Shown: positions 8,799-17,481, counted from the first letter of the stretch. The stretch: 64,000 bases of DNA from Tepidicaulis sp002389665 (GCF_965222285.1 NZ_OZ244942.1:186001-250000), one strand, 5' to 3'. Program-made: numbers and translations. Notes: a model not told the origin generated them from the letters alone.

Positions 8799-9271
8799 TG
8801 CCGGAAACCTCTCAGCAGACATTGCACGGCACGGCCATCGCCTGGAACGGCGAGGCGGTGCTTTTGAGCGGACCGCCGGGCGCGGGCAAATCCGATCTTG
8901 CCTGGCGCATTCTGGAAAATGACCCGGCGGCCCGTCTTGTGGGCGATGACCGGCTTGAATGGCAGCTGGAAGAAGGCGCGCTCTGGCTTTCCGCGCCCGG
9001 GACGCTGGCGGGCCTCATCGAAATCCGCGGTCTCGGCATCCTCACGCTGCCTCACGCGCCGAAGGCACGCCTGCGCCTTCTCATCGAGCTTGTCTCCCGC
9101 GCCGAGGTGCCGCGCCTGCCCCTGCCTGCTTTTCGCGAAGTGGAAAGCGTGCCCGTGCCGCTTTTGCGCCTTCATGCCTTCGATGCCGCCGCGCCCGCGA
9201 AAGTGGCGCTCGCGCTCGCCAGCATCGGTCTTTCCGGCTTTCCGGGGCCGGATGGGCGGCTTTCCCGTTAA
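8795..9271 (+). CDS. hprK: HPr kinase/phosphorylase, short alphaproteobacterial form
   Basis: A 158-residue protein with only the C-terminal kinase domain of HprK, as usual in alphaproteobacteria. The P-loop G-P-P-G-A-G-K-S spans residues 26-33 and the HprK signature G-L-I-E-I-R-G-L-G is near 70. It phosphorylates and dephosphorylates the regulatory serine of HPr, whose gene lies two positions downstream. It begins inside the last codons of chvG, which indicates translational coupling. Confidence 0.92.
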   Translation: MMPETSQQTLHGTAIAWNGEAVLLSGPPGAGKSDLAWRILENDPAARLVGDDRLEWQLEEGALWLSAPGTLAGLIEIRGLGILTLPHAPKARLRLLIELVSRAEVPRLPLPAFREVESVPVPLLRLHAFDAAAPAKVALALASIGLSGFPGPDGRLSR

Positions 9272-9400
9272 GCCTCCTCACGGATTTCTGTCTTTTGCGC
9301 GCGAGTTCTCCTTGTCATGCGGCCCGTAATGGTTGCACGATAGCCGCCACTTTCGGGGGAGCCTTTGCAATTGATGCGCGGCGCGGATATTAGGTCTTAG

Positions 9401-9808
9401 ATGATCGGATTAGTTCTTGTAACGCACGGCCAATTGGCCAGCCAGTTTGTCGCCGCGACGGAGCATGTCGTCGGACCCCAGCAGAATGTAACGGCCATCT
9501 GCATCGGCCCGGACGATGACATGGAGCAGCGCCGCAAAGACATTCTGGAGGCGGTGGCCGGTGCCGATACCGGCGACGGGGTGATCCTCCTCACCGACAT
9601 GTTCGGCGGCACGCCCTCCAATCTCGCCATTTCCATCATGGATAAGGCGCATGTGGAGGTGATCGCGGGCATCAACCTGCCCATGCTGATCAAGCTGGCC
9701 AGCGTGCGCGAGAGCCTTTCTCTTGCCGAAGCGGTGGATCAGGCGCAGGAATCGGGCCGCAAATACATCTCCATCGCCTCCAAGGTGCTGGCCGGCGAAA
9801 CCTCCTGA
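9401..9808 (+). CDS. PTS mannose-type EIIA component
   Basis: A 135-residue EIIA of the mannose/fructose class (often named manX or ptsM). The phosphorylated residue is His9 in V-L-V-T-H-G. No sugar-specific EIIB/EIIC gene is nearby. With HPr and HprK it belongs to the regulatory, non-transporting phosphorelay of alphaproteobacteria, fed by EI-Ntr encoded elsewhere. A 129-base gap after hprK may hold its own promoter. Confidence 0.92.
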   Translation: MIGLVLVTHGQLASQFVAATEHVVGPQQNVTAICIGPDDDMEQRRKDILEAVAGADTGDGVILLTDMFGGTPSNLAISIMDKAHVEVIAGINLPMLIKLASVRESLSLAEAVDQAQESGRKYISIASKVLAGETS

Positions 9809-9818
9809 CCTTGAAGTG

Positions 9819-10094
9819 ATGGCCGTGCTTTCCAAAGAAGTCGAAATCGTGAACACGCGCGGGCTGCATGCGCGCGCCTCGGCCAAATTCGTCCAGACGG
9901 CGGAATGGTACGACGCCAAGGTGCGCGTCTCCCGCGACGGGCAGACCGTGGGCGGCACCTCCATCATGGGGCTGATGATGCTCGCCGCCGCCAAGGGCTG
10001 CACCATCACCATCAAGGCGGAAGGCCGCCAGGCCGAAGAGGCGCTGGAAGCCTTAAGCGCCCTCGTCGCGGACCGTTTCGGCGAAGAAGACTGA
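9819..10094 (+). CDS. HPr phosphocarrier protein (NPr type)
   Basis: A 91-residue HPr. His17 in R-G-L-H-A-R-A is the residue phosphorylated by enzyme I. Ser48 in G-T-S-I-M-G-L is the site modified by HprK. The start at 9819 gives the standard length and lies 10 bases after the EIIA stop, so the two are cotranscribed. It relays phosphate to EIIA and, as Ser-P HPr, links metabolism to regulation, with ChvI/ChvG signalling a likely partner. Confidence 0.92.
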   Translation: MAVLSKEVEIVNTRGLHARASAKFVQTAEWYDAKVRVSRDGQTVGGTSIMGLMMLAAAKGCTITIKAEGRQAEEALEALSALVADRFGEED

Positions 10095-10130
10095 GCTTCT
10101 TTCCATTTCCCCTCACTCGCTCAACACACA

Positions 10131-10223
10131 TGTCATGGCCCGGCTTGTCCGGGCCATCCACGAATTATGCCGCAGCGCCCTTTTTGCCGCCCGTGGATGC
10201 CCCGCATAAAGCGGGGCATGACA
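10131..10223. repeat. REP-like compound palindrome
   Basis: Two hairpins (GGCCCGG/CCGGGCC and GCCCCGC/GCGGGGC) are nested inside outer arms TGTCATG...CATGACA. This matches the dispersed extragenic palindromes common in alphaproteobacteria. Shorter relatives with the same TGTCA and GG(A)CC edges occur at 32.54-32.70 kb. Confidence 0.7.
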
Positions 10224-10272
10224 AGAAGGGGGACGACACGGGAAGGATTGCTTAGGGTTAAATCGTAGAAAG

Positions 10273-10292
10273 ACATAAAGATTTCTTTATAT
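10273..10292. promoter_or_regulatory. palindromic operator-like site upstream of ahcY
   Basis: ATAAAGA-TT-TCTTTAT is an inverted repeat 120 bases upstream of the ahcY start, in an otherwise GC-rich region. Similar ATAAAGA-type dyads are reported before methionine-cycle genes in alphaproteobacteria and attributed to an ArsR-family SAH-responsive repressor (SahR). That link is from memory of the family and is not proven here. Confidence 0.45.
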
Positions 10293-10412
10293 CTTCTTGC
10301 GCCCGCCCCGCGCCCTTGCTATGAAGGCGCTCTCAGTTCAAATGCGGGGCCTTTGCCGGTGCCGCGCTGCCGGGGCGCCTCGCCCCCGATGGATAAGCCT
10401 AAGGAGCCAAGG

Positions 10413-11708
10413 ATGAGTGAATTCACCGATTGCAAGGTCGCGGACATGTCGCTTGCAGACTGGGGCCGCAAGGAAATTGCGATCGCGGAAACTGAGATGC
10501 CGGGCCTGATGGCGCTGCGCCAGGAATTCGGCAAGGAAAAGCCGCTGAAAGGCGCGCGCATCGCCGGCTGCCTGCATATGACCATTCAGACCGCCGTGCT
10601 GATGGAAACGCTGGTCGAGCTCGGCGCCACGCTGCGCTGGTCCTCCTGCAACATCTTCTCCACCCAGGACCACGCCGCCGCCGCCATGGCCGCGGTGAAA
10701 ATCCCTACCTTCGCCTGGAAGGGCGAGACGGAAGAAGAATTCTGGTGGTGCATCGAGCAGACCATCGAAGGCCCGGACGGCTGGCGCCCCAACATCATTC
10801 TGGACGATGGCGGCGATCTCACCCAGATCATGCATGACAAGTATCCCGAGCTTCTCAACGACGTGGTCGGCATTTCCGAGGAAACCACCACGGGCGTGCT
10901 GCGCCTTTACGAAATGGCGAAAGCCGGCACGCTCAAAGTGCCCGCCATCAACGTCAATGACAGCGTGACGAAGTCGAAGTTCGACAATCTTTATGGCTGC
11001 CGCGAAAGCCTGGTGGACGGCGTCAAGCGCGCCACCGACGTGATGATCGCGGGCAAGGTCGCGGTGATCTGCGGCTATGGCGATGTGGGCAAGGGCTCGG
11101 CCGAATCCATGCGCAGCCAGGGCGCCCGCGTGGTGGTGACGGAGATCGACCCGATCTGCGCGCTGCAGGCGGCGATGGAAGGCTATGAAGTGGCGACCAT
11201 GGATGAAGTCGCCCCCCATGGCGATATCTTCATCACCTGCACGGGCAATAAGGACATCATCACGATCGACCATATGCGCCAGATGAAGGACCGGGCGATC
11301 GTCGGCAATATCGGCCATTTCGACAGTGAAATTCAGGTGGCCGCGCTGAAGAACTACACCTGGCACAATGTGAAGCCGCAGGTGGACGAGATCGAGTTCC
11401 CGGACGGCAAGCGCATCATCCTGCTTGCCGAAGGGCGTCTGCTCAATCTGGGCTGCGCGACGGGCCACCCCAGCTTCGTGATGAGCGCCTCTTTCACGAA
11501 CCAGGTGCTGGCGCAGATCGAGCTTTGGCAGAACCACAAGAATTACGACAACAAGGTCTATGTGCTGCCCAAGCACCTGGACGAAAAAGTGGCCGCGCTT
11601 CACCTGCCCAAACTCGGCGTGCGCCTCACTCAGCTTACGGACGATCAGGCCAAATATATCGGCGTCCCCCAGGACGGCCCCTTCAAGCCGGATCACTACC
11701 GCTACTAA
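10413..11708 (+). CDS. ahcY: adenosylhomocysteinase
   Basis: A 431-residue S-adenosylhomocysteine hydrolase that splits SAH to adenosine and homocysteine with a tightly bound NAD+. Visible marks are G-C-L-H-M-T-I-Q-T near residue 50, the N-x-N-D-S-V-T-K-S block near 175, the NAD-binding G-Y-G-D-V-G-K-G near 215, and the C-terminal K-P-D-H-Y-R-Y. The start at 10413 has AAGGAG 7 bases upstream; longer frames lack a ribosome site. Its place after HPr is typical of the class. Confidence 0.96.
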   Translation: MSEFTDCKVADMSLADWGRKEIAIAETEMPGLMALRQEFGKEKPLKGARIAGCLHMTIQTAVLMETLVELGATLRWSSCNIFSTQDHAAAAMAAVKIPTFAWKGETEEEFWWCIEQTIEGPDGWRPNIILDDGGDLTQIMHDKYPELLNDVVGISEETTTGVLRLYEMAKAGTLKVPAINVNDSVTKSKFDNLYGCRESLVDGVKRATDVMIAGKVAVICGYGDVGKGSAESMRSQGARVVVTEIDPICALQAAMEGYEVATMDEVAPHGDIFITCTGNKDIITIDHMRQMKDRAIVGNIGHFDSEIQVAALKNYTWHNVKPQVDEIEFPDGKRIILLAEGRLLNLGCATGHPSFVMSASFTNQVLAQIELWQNHKNYDNKVYVLPKHLDEKVAALHLPKLGVRLTQLTDDQAKYIGVPQDGPFKPDHYRY

Positions 11709-11742
11709 GCACGATGTTCGGGCGCCTTGACGCCCCGCTCAA

Positions 11743-11776
11743 AGCCCGGCCCCAGCGGCCGGGCTTTTTGTTTTTT
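11743..11776 (+). terminator. Rho-independent terminator of ahcY
   Basis: A stem of AGCCCGGCC with GGCCGGGCT and a 5-base loop, followed by TTTTTGTTTTTT. Confidence 0.92.
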
Positions 11777-11828
11777 GGTAAGAAGAAAGTGTCTGCTTCG
11801 AAATGGGCTGACGACATGGTAGTGCGTG

Positions 11829-12443
11829 TTAGGTTGGTTCAGGCAATCTCCCGACCGTATCCGACGACTCTTTTGCGCGATTATAAATTGAAGTGACGGC
11901 TTCGCGTATACCGCTAAAGGCATACTTGTTACCAAAAAGAACGAATACCTCGGCGGAAGGATCTACGAGCCTAAAGACGTGCCCCAACTCTTCGTCGGCA
12001 ACGCTCGCGGTGCTAACCATTGGTGCGGGGAATACATAACCAGTAATATCCCTGAGTAGATATTCGTCCAACCTTTCGTCGAAATGCTCTAGAGCGTTCC
12101 GAAGGTCTCTTGCACAAAGTGGCGAGTTGTCTGGCACCCCAAATGCTTTTCGCAGTTTTTCGGCTCTTCGTTGGTGTATTTGATTTTTTGAACGTGCGGG
12201 CCAGAAGAACCTGGATACGGCTGCAGAATGAGATAAGGCTTCATGTGCATTGGATACTATAGCAGCCTCATCTTTCCCCTCTGATATTGCTGCGTCATAT
12301 CGATCAAATGCTTTGACGGCGCGACCTGCTGCATAAACTATAGCTTCTAGGTAAAATGCTTCAAACATTGGATCAATGCCGTCGAGTTCTTCCGCGACAA
12401 TCCGTTCACGTCGCATCTGCTCTTCAGTGTTTATTTCGCTCAA
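11829..12443 (-). CDS. hypothetical protein with HEPN-like RX4H motif
   Basis: A 204-residue, mostly helical protein of no named family that I can recognise. Residues near 115 read L-R-N-A-L-E-H-F-D-E-R-L. This matches the Arg-polar-x3-His motif of HEPN ribonuclease or nucleotidyltransferase-partner domains. The start is TTG at 12443 with AGGAG about 7 bases upstream. It is divergent from a PIN-like gene, 58 bases apart, and both are visibly AT-richer than the flanking core. HEPN membership is an inference from one motif. Confidence 0.6.
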   Translation of the reverse strand: MSEINTEEQMRRERIVAEELDGIDPMFEAFYLEAIVYAAGRAVKAFDRYDAAISEGKDEAAIVSNAHEALSHSAAVSRFFWPARSKNQIHQRRAEKLRKAFGVPDNSPLCARDLRNALEHFDERLDEYLLRDITGYVFPAPMVSTASVADEELGHVFRLVDPSAEVFVLFGNKYAFSGIREAVTSIYNRAKESSDTVGRLPEPT

Positions 12444-12501
12444 TAGCCCTCTCCTGTTTTTGGTGCAGCATAAAAAGTCTTGTGAATGCGAAGTTTGATC
12501 G

Positions 12502-13449
12502 ATGAACTCGAATCCGAGAATCGTATTTCTAGATCAGAATAAATGGATTGAATTGCTGCGCGCGGAGCAGCATCCAAATTTATATCCGCTCCAGTACTCT
12601 GTTCTCAAAAATCTAGAAGCAGACTTAAATAAGAGGAAGATTGTTCTGCCTCTGTCGAGCACAAATATATATGAAACGTACAAGATTGCCGCGCCAGACC
12701 GGAGAGCGAAATTGGCTCTTCTGCAGGCGCGGTTAAGCAATGGACTGGTTTTCCGCGGACGCTATGCGCGTCTTGAAGCTGAGCTGTTTGACTTCCTCGG
12801 GAAGGAGTATGGCATCGCGCGCGCATTCCGTTCTGAATGGTGGTTTCTTTCTGATGTATTCTTCGAGGCGTTCATGAGTGCGGAAGATGAGCGTATCAAT
12901 TTCAAAATTTCACCTAGTGTCTTGCAGGTTATTCGCCGGTATCCGGCTAAGTCTCTCTTTGATTACCTTGCTTCCGCGCCGGATGAAGAACGACGCCTTG
13001 CCGTGAGGAATTGGAGTAATGGTTCTGAACTGCTGAGGAAAAGAGTAGAGAGTCGACGTGATAGACATAGGGGCGAAAGCATGTCTATACGAAGGCGTAT
13101 CTATGGTGCATTGATGCTTGAAGACGAATTCCAACTGCTTGCGCGGTTCGCGAAGAAATGTGGAGTGGATTGGAAATCAGTAAGCCAGATAAAGGGAGCC
13201 ATTGCGAGGCGGCTCCTGAATGAGATGCCTATTTATCATCTTGAGCGTGAGCTTGTGTTGCGGCTAGAAGCTCAGGAGCGTGCTGTCACTGAGAATGATT
13301 TCAGGGATGTTTCTGCTTATATCGCTGCAATTGCTTATGCTGATGAGGTCATCGGGGAGAACACCGTAGTGAATGTGGCGCGGCAAGCGGGGTTCGGAAA
13401 AAAATATAATACCAAGCTTGAGACGAACATACTCACGTTAATCCGATAG
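12502..13449 (+). CDS. PIN-like domain protein
   Basis: A 315-residue protein. Its first segment (I-V-F-L-D-Q-N-K-W-I, Asp11) and a second acidic site (N-I-Y-E-T-Y, about residue 58) fit the first two metal ligands of PIN nucleases. A C-terminal block, N-D-F-R-D then Y-A-D-E-V near 275-292, can supply the remaining acids. The D-Q-N-x-W-I opening is typical of a widespread uncharacterised PIN-like group. The long insertion between the second and third acidic sites is highly charged (R-R-D-R-H-R). It is divergent from the HEPN-like gene. RNase activity is inferred. Confidence 0.62.
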   Translation: MNSNPRIVFLDQNKWIELLRAEQHPNLYPLQYSVLKNLEADLNKRKIVLPLSSTNIYETYKIAAPDRRAKLALLQARLSNGLVFRGRYARLEAELFDFLGKEYGIARAFRSEWWFLSDVFFEAFMSAEDERINFKISPSVLQVIRRYPAKSLFDYLASAPDEERRLAVRNWSNGSELLRKRVESRRDRHRGESMSIRRRIYGALMLEDEFQLLARFAKKCGVDWKSVSQIKGAIARRLLNEMPIYHLERELVLRLEAQERAVTENDFRDVSAYIAAIAYADEVIGENTVVNVARQAGFGKKYNTKLETNILTLIR

Positions 13450-13485
13450 CATGTGTTGTATTGAGTGAGCGAAAATGGAATGCAG

Positions 13486-13761
13486 CTATTTTTTTCCAAA
13501 GCCACCTAGAGCTTCGTATGCCTCCAATATATCCTTAGGCGATAGTATAATTTCTCCGGTTTTTATCCAAGGCTCGAATGTGCCATCTTTATCTAACTCC
13601 ACCGCATATCGAACAGCGTCATGTAACTCCCACCAAGGTTCCGGTGCAGGGGACGAACTGTTCGACTGTTCTGAAGGATTGAAATCCTTTGTCGGCTGCT
13701 CCCCCCGTGGAAGCCAAAAAAGTATTGCTGATGCCTGCCAGAGTAGATTGCTTTTTGTCAT
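13486..13761 (-). CDS. small hypothetical protein
   Basis: A 91-residue protein that I cannot name. The C-terminal half (W-W-E-L-H-D-A-V-R-Y-A ... P-W-I-K-T-G-E-I-I-L-S-P) reads as a folded, protein-like sequence, not a shadow. AGGAA lies about 12 bases upstream of the ATG. An overlapping frame on the opposite strand lacks such composition. It closes the AT-rich insert between ahcY and the DivL gene. Confidence 0.5.
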   Translation of the reverse strand: MTKSNLLWQASAILFWLPRGEQPTKDFNPSEQSNSSSPAPEPWWELHDAVRYAVELDKDGTFEPWIKTGEIILSPKDILEAYEALGGFGKK

Positions 13762-13801
13762 AACTAACTACGTTCCTAAGCTTTTGATGGGGCCGTATTA
13801 A

Positions 13802-14155
13802 ACCGTTGCCCATCATGAATGTAGTATGCAGCGAAATTTTCTTGTGACTTTGTGTGCTCTGTGAAATCTACAATACCACTTTAGCGCTAGAGGCCGTGAT
13901 AAATGCGGTTACATACTCAGTTTGGCTAGTGAACTAATTTTTCCCCATCGATTCGGTTGCGCAATGAAGTGTGGTCTTTGAGACTCACTTGCCCGCGATT
14001 TCGGTTAAGATTTTCTCCGTGCATCTGTCCAAGCTATAGCAATGCCTGAGCTTGGCGGTGTAACGTATTGGCAATAGGGGAAAATCGGTGCGGCGGCGCG
14101 GGCGGGCAGGCTCGGCAAGTCCCGCATCTGTTGGGGTTAGTCAGGCAAGGCGGCA
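13802..14155. other. intergenic region upstream of the DivL gene
   Basis: About 350 bases without a supportable gene. Base composition shifts from AT-rich on the left to GC-rich from about 14,080 on, marking the right edge of the small insert. No hairpin or repeat stands out. Confidence 0.5.
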
Positions 14156-16780
14156 ATGAGCCATTTGAGGCAGGGCAGGGACAGCCAGCTTAAAAGCATG
14201 GGGGCACGGAAAAGCCGCGCGGCGCGCGCGGCCTTGGGCCTCGCTGTTTCGGCTCTTGTGGCCGCGCCCTTCGCGCCTGCCCAGGCCCATGAAGGCGGGG
14301 CGGCGCCGGGCTGGCTCGGCGGCTGGGCGGAAAATGCCGCGCCGTTTCTGGAAAGCATCGGGGTCGATCCGCATCTGGCTGCCGATCCTTCTTATGTCGC
14401 CGGGCTTTCCTTTGCGCTCGCCGCCGTGGTGCTCGCCAATCTTTTCGCCTTCTGGTCTATGCGCTCGGTGCGCGCGGCCCGGGGCGCCGAGGCGCGCCGC
14501 GCCGAGGACCTCGAAGGCCTGATGAAACGGGTGAACGCCGCCGAGGCCATTCTCGCCGCCGAGCCCGATGCGGTGTTCATCTGGACGCCGGAAACCATGA
14601 AGGCCTCCCCCGGCACCTTGCAGGCGCGGCCCCGCATTGTCGGCTCCACCTCCGCCATCGTCGATCCGTCATCGGGGGCGGTGGATTTCGATTATTTCGT
14701 CTCCCGCCTCGTCGGCGAACATGGCGCCAAGCTGCGCGATGCGGTGAACCGGCTGCGCTCGCGCGGGGCGCGCTTCTCGCTCATCCTGCAAACGGTGCAG
14801 GGCCATATTTTCGAGGCCGAGGGGCGGCCCGCCGGGGCCCAGGCCGTGCTTTGGCTGCGCGATGTGACGGGCGAGCGCGCGGAAGTCTCCCGCCTGATGG
14901 AGCGGATCAAGAGCGCCGACAGCGCGCAGCTGCGCCTGACCGAGCAGCTCGGCCTTTTGCCCATGCCCGCCTGGCGGCGCGGCCTCGATGGCAATCTTCT
15001 CTGGGTGAACGAGGCTTATGCGGGCGCCGTGGATGCGGCAAGCCCCGGCGAGGCTTTGGAAAAACAGACGCGCCTTGCCCCGGACGCGCTGCAGCGCGAG
15101 CTCGACAAAGTGCTCGAAGAAGGCGGGCGGGCGAGCGGCCAGGGCCGCGTCGTCATTGCCGGTGAGCGGCGCAATATGGAGATCACGGAATTTCCCATCG
15201 GCGAGGGGCAGATTGCCGGCATCGCCGTCGATGTGAGCGCGCTGGAAGAAGCCCGCCAGGAACTGAGACGCCATATCGAGGCGCACCGCACGACGCTCGA
15301 CAAATTGACGAGTGCCGTGGCGATCTTCGGCCCGGACAAGCGGCTGAAATTTTACAACGAAGCGTATGTCTCTCTCTGGGGCCTCGATGAAGCGCTGCTG
15401 AAAGACGAGCCGACGGAAGGCGAGCTGCTCGACCAGTTGCGCGCCGCCCGCCGCCTGCCCGAACAGGCGAATTATCAGGACTGGCGCGCCCGCCGCCTTG
15501 AGCTTTACCGCTCGCCGGAGCCCCTGGAGGAATATTGGCACCTGCCCGACGGGCAGACCGTGCGCGTCATGGGCCAGGCGCATCCGTTCGGCGGGCTCAT
15601 TTATGTGTATGAGAACGTCACCGAGAAGCTGCATTTGGAAAGCTCCTATAATGTGCTGGAGCGCGTGCAGCGCGAGACGCTGGACAATCTGAAAGAGGCG
15701 GTGGCGGTGTTCGGCTCGGACGGGCGGCTGAAGCTGCACAATCCGGCCTATGAGGAGATCTGGAATTTCTCCCCCGCCGAGCTCGACAATGAACCGCATT
15801 TCAACGAGCTCGCCGAGGCTTCGACCTATCTTTACGACAATGAGGAAGTGTGGGGCGATTTGCGCGCGCGCATCACCTCCGCCGGCGCGGTGCGCGCGGA
15901 GCAGGCGGGCCGCGTGGAGCGGCCGGACGGCACGGTGATCGATTACGCCCTCGTGCCGCTGCCCGACGGGGCGACGCTTTTGACCTTCGTGGACATGACC
16001 GATTCCACCCGCATGGAGCGCGCCTTGCGCGAGCGTAACGAGGCGCTGGAAACGGCGGACCGGCTGAAATCGGAATTCATCAGCCATGTGTCCTATCAGC
16101 TCAGAACGCCGCTCACGAATATCATCGGCTTCGGCGAAATTCTGGAAGCGGAAATGTTCGGCGAGCTGACGCCGAAGCAGCATGAATATACGGTCGGTAT
16201 TCTCGACAGCTCCAACCAGCTCCTCGATCTCGTGAACGACATTCTGGACTTGGCCACCGTCGAGGCGGGCGCCATGGCGCTGGAAGTGTCCGAGGTCGAT
16301 CTCAGCGAAGTGGTGCGCGCGGCAGAAGAATTCGCCCAGCGCCCGGCGCAGAAAAACAAAGTGACGCTGAAAGTCGAATGCCCCGAGGATATCGGCGCGC
16401 TCAAGGCCGATGAGCGGCGCATCAAGCAGATCATGCTCAATCTGCTCTCCAATTCCCTCGCCTTCACCCAGGCCGGCGACACGATCGTCATCGGCGCGGC
16501 GCGTTCGGACAGCGAGGTTGCCCTTTTCGTTTCCGACACGGGCGACGGCATCAAGCCGGAACATCAGGCAACGGTTTTCGATCGCTTCGAGGCGCGCGGC
16601 GGGCCGGACGGGCATTCGGGCGCGGGCCTCGGCCTCTCGCTCGTGAAAAGTTTCGTCGAGCTGCATGGCGGCTGGGTGACGCTGGAATCGGCGCCGGAAA
16701 TGGGCACGCGCGTCACCTGCCATTTGCCGCTCCATGCCCCACAATTGCGCGCCGGGGCGGCGCTTCAGGTCGGCAGCTAG
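14156..16780 (+). CDS. divL: DivL-type PAS sensor kinase with Tyr in place of phospho-His
   Basis: A protein of 874 residues (860 if the ATG at 14198 is used). Order: an N-terminal signal/membrane segment, a second membrane helix (about 82-102), several PAS domains (about 130-610), a dimerisation helix and an ATPase domain with N, G1 and G2 boxes. The dimerisation helix reads S-H-V-S-Y-Q-L-R-T-P-L, so Tyr647 (codon 16094-16096) sits where kinases have His. That substitution defines Caulobacter DivL, which acts as an allosteric activator of the CckA-CtrA cell-cycle relay. The position between ahcY and tsaE is conserved in the class. Confidence 0.85.
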   Translation: MSHLRQGRDSQLKSMGARKSRAARAALGLAVSALVAAPFAPAQAHEGGAAPGWLGGWAENAAPFLESIGVDPHLAADPSYVAGLSFALAAVVLANLFAFWSMRSVRAARGAEARRAEDLEGLMKRVNAAEAILAAEPDAVFIWTPETMKASPGTLQARPRIVGSTSAIVDPSSGAVDFDYFVSRLVGEHGAKLRDAVNRLRSRGARFSLILQTVQGHIFEAEGRPAGAQAVLWLRDVTGERAEVSRLMERIKSADSAQLRLTEQLGLLPMPAWRRGLDGNLLWVNEAYAGAVDAASPGEALEKQTRLAPDALQRELDKVLEEGGRASGQGRVVIAGERRNMEITEFPIGEGQIAGIAVDVSALEEARQELRRHIEAHRTTLDKLTSAVAIFGPDKRLKFYNEAYVSLWGLDEALLKDEPTEGELLDQLRAARRLPEQANYQDWRARRLELYRSPEPLEEYWHLPDGQTVRVMGQAHPFGGLIYVYENVTEKLHLESSYNVLERVQRETLDNLKEAVAVFGSDGRLKLHNPAYEEIWNFSPAELDNEPHFNELAEASTYLYDNEEVWGDLRARITSAGAVRAEQAGRVERPDGTVIDYALVPLPDGATLLTFVDMTDSTRMERALRERNEALETADRLKSEFISHVSYQLRTPLTNIIGFGEILEAEMFGELTPKQHEYTVGILDSSNQLLDLVNDILDLATVEAGAMALEVSEVDLSEVVRAAEEFAQRPAQKNKVTLKVECPEDIGALKADERRIKQIMLNLLSNSLAFTQAGDTIVIGAARSDSEVALFVSDTGDGIKPEHQATVFDRFEARGGPDGHSGAGLGLSLVKSFVELHGGWVTLESAPEMGTRVTCHLPLHAPQLRAGAALQVGS

Positions 16781-16887
16781 GCGCCCCAAGTCGTGTAAGT
16801 GCCCGTTGGGTCAAAAAGGCTGACCGGCTGAACAGTCACAAAAATTTGCCCCGCCTGTTCAAAAACGGCCCTTGCACGGACCTCAAA

Positions 16888-16905
16888 TTGAACCATATGG
16901 TTTAA
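16888..16905. promoter_or_regulatory. operator-like palindrome upstream of iorAB
   Basis: A perfect 12-base core, AACCATATGGTT, extends with one mismatch to 18 bases. It lies 110 bases upstream of the IorA start. AT-rich dyads of this form are typical of TetR-family operators. No candidate repressor gene is adjacent. Confidence 0.45.
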
Positions 16906-17014
16906 TCAGGAACAGCCCCCGCGAGGCCGCGCTGCGTTATGTCAGGCGCCGGCCAGCGCGCGGCGGGCTTGCGCGGGCCATGTGTCCGCAGCTACCGGAC
17001 GGGGAGAGGACCTC

Positions 17015-17470
17015 ATGATTTCTTTGCAAGTAAATGGCGAGTGGCGCGAGCTCGATGTCGAGCCCGACATGCCGCTGCTCTGGGCGATCCGCGATGAGCT
17101 GGGCCTCACGGGAACGAAATTCGGCTGCGGCGTCGCCGCTTGCGGCGCCTGCACGGTGCAGGTGGATGGCGTGGCGCAGCGCTCCTGCGTATTGCCGGTC
17201 GGCGCGGTGGAAGGCGCCTCGGTGCGCACGGTGGAAAATCTCGGCACTGCCGATAATCTCTCCGCGCTGCAGGCCGCCTGGATCAAACATCAGGTGCCGC
17301 AATGCGGTTATTGCCAGTCCGGCATGCTGATGGCTGCCGACGCGCTGCTTACCGAGAACCCCAATCCGAGCGATGCGGATATCGATGCGGCGATGACGAA
17401 TATCTGCCGCTGCGGCACCTATCAGCGGGTGCGCGCGGCCATTCACGACGCGGCGAAAGCCAAGGCATAA
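17015..17470 (+). CDS. iorA: isoquinoline 1-oxidoreductase alpha-type [2Fe-2S] subunit
   Basis: A 151-residue protein with the two [2Fe-2S] modules of molybdenum hydroxylase small subunits. The plant-type cluster is in G-C-G-V-A-A-C-G-A-C (about 42-51). The helical cluster is in Q-C-G-Y-C-Q-S-G-M (about 97) and C-R-C-G-T-Y (about 133). The start at 17015 is set by GGGGAGAGGA just upstream and by family length. It passes electrons from the molybdopterin subunit encoded 11 bases downstream. The FAD subunit of xanthine dehydrogenases is absent, as in IorAB enzymes, which use a cytochrome acceptor. Confidence 0.9.
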   Translation: MISLQVNGEWRELDVEPDMPLLWAIRDELGLTGTKFGCGVAACGACTVQVDGVAQRSCVLPVGAVEGASVRTVENLGTADNLSALQAAWIKHQVPQCGYCQSGMLMAADALLTENPNPSDADIDAAMTNICRCGTYQRVRAAIHDAAKAKA

Positions 17471-17481
17471 GGGAGAGGCAG

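Noticed and set aside
10261..10412. Considered as an SAH or SAM riboswitch before ahcY
   Set aside because: The leader lacks the conserved core of the known SAH and SAM classes that I can recall. The DNA palindrome is the only clear feature.
10338..11696. Long open frame antisense to ahcY
   Set aside because: Composition is His/Arg/Ala-rich with no domain. It mirrors the codon structure of ahcY in GC-rich DNA. The same applies to long antisense frames opposite the DivL gene, iorB, addA and rpsA.
13475..13801. Plus-strand frame overlapping the small minus-strand gene
   Set aside because: Its composition is less protein-like, and the minus-strand frame has a better start context.
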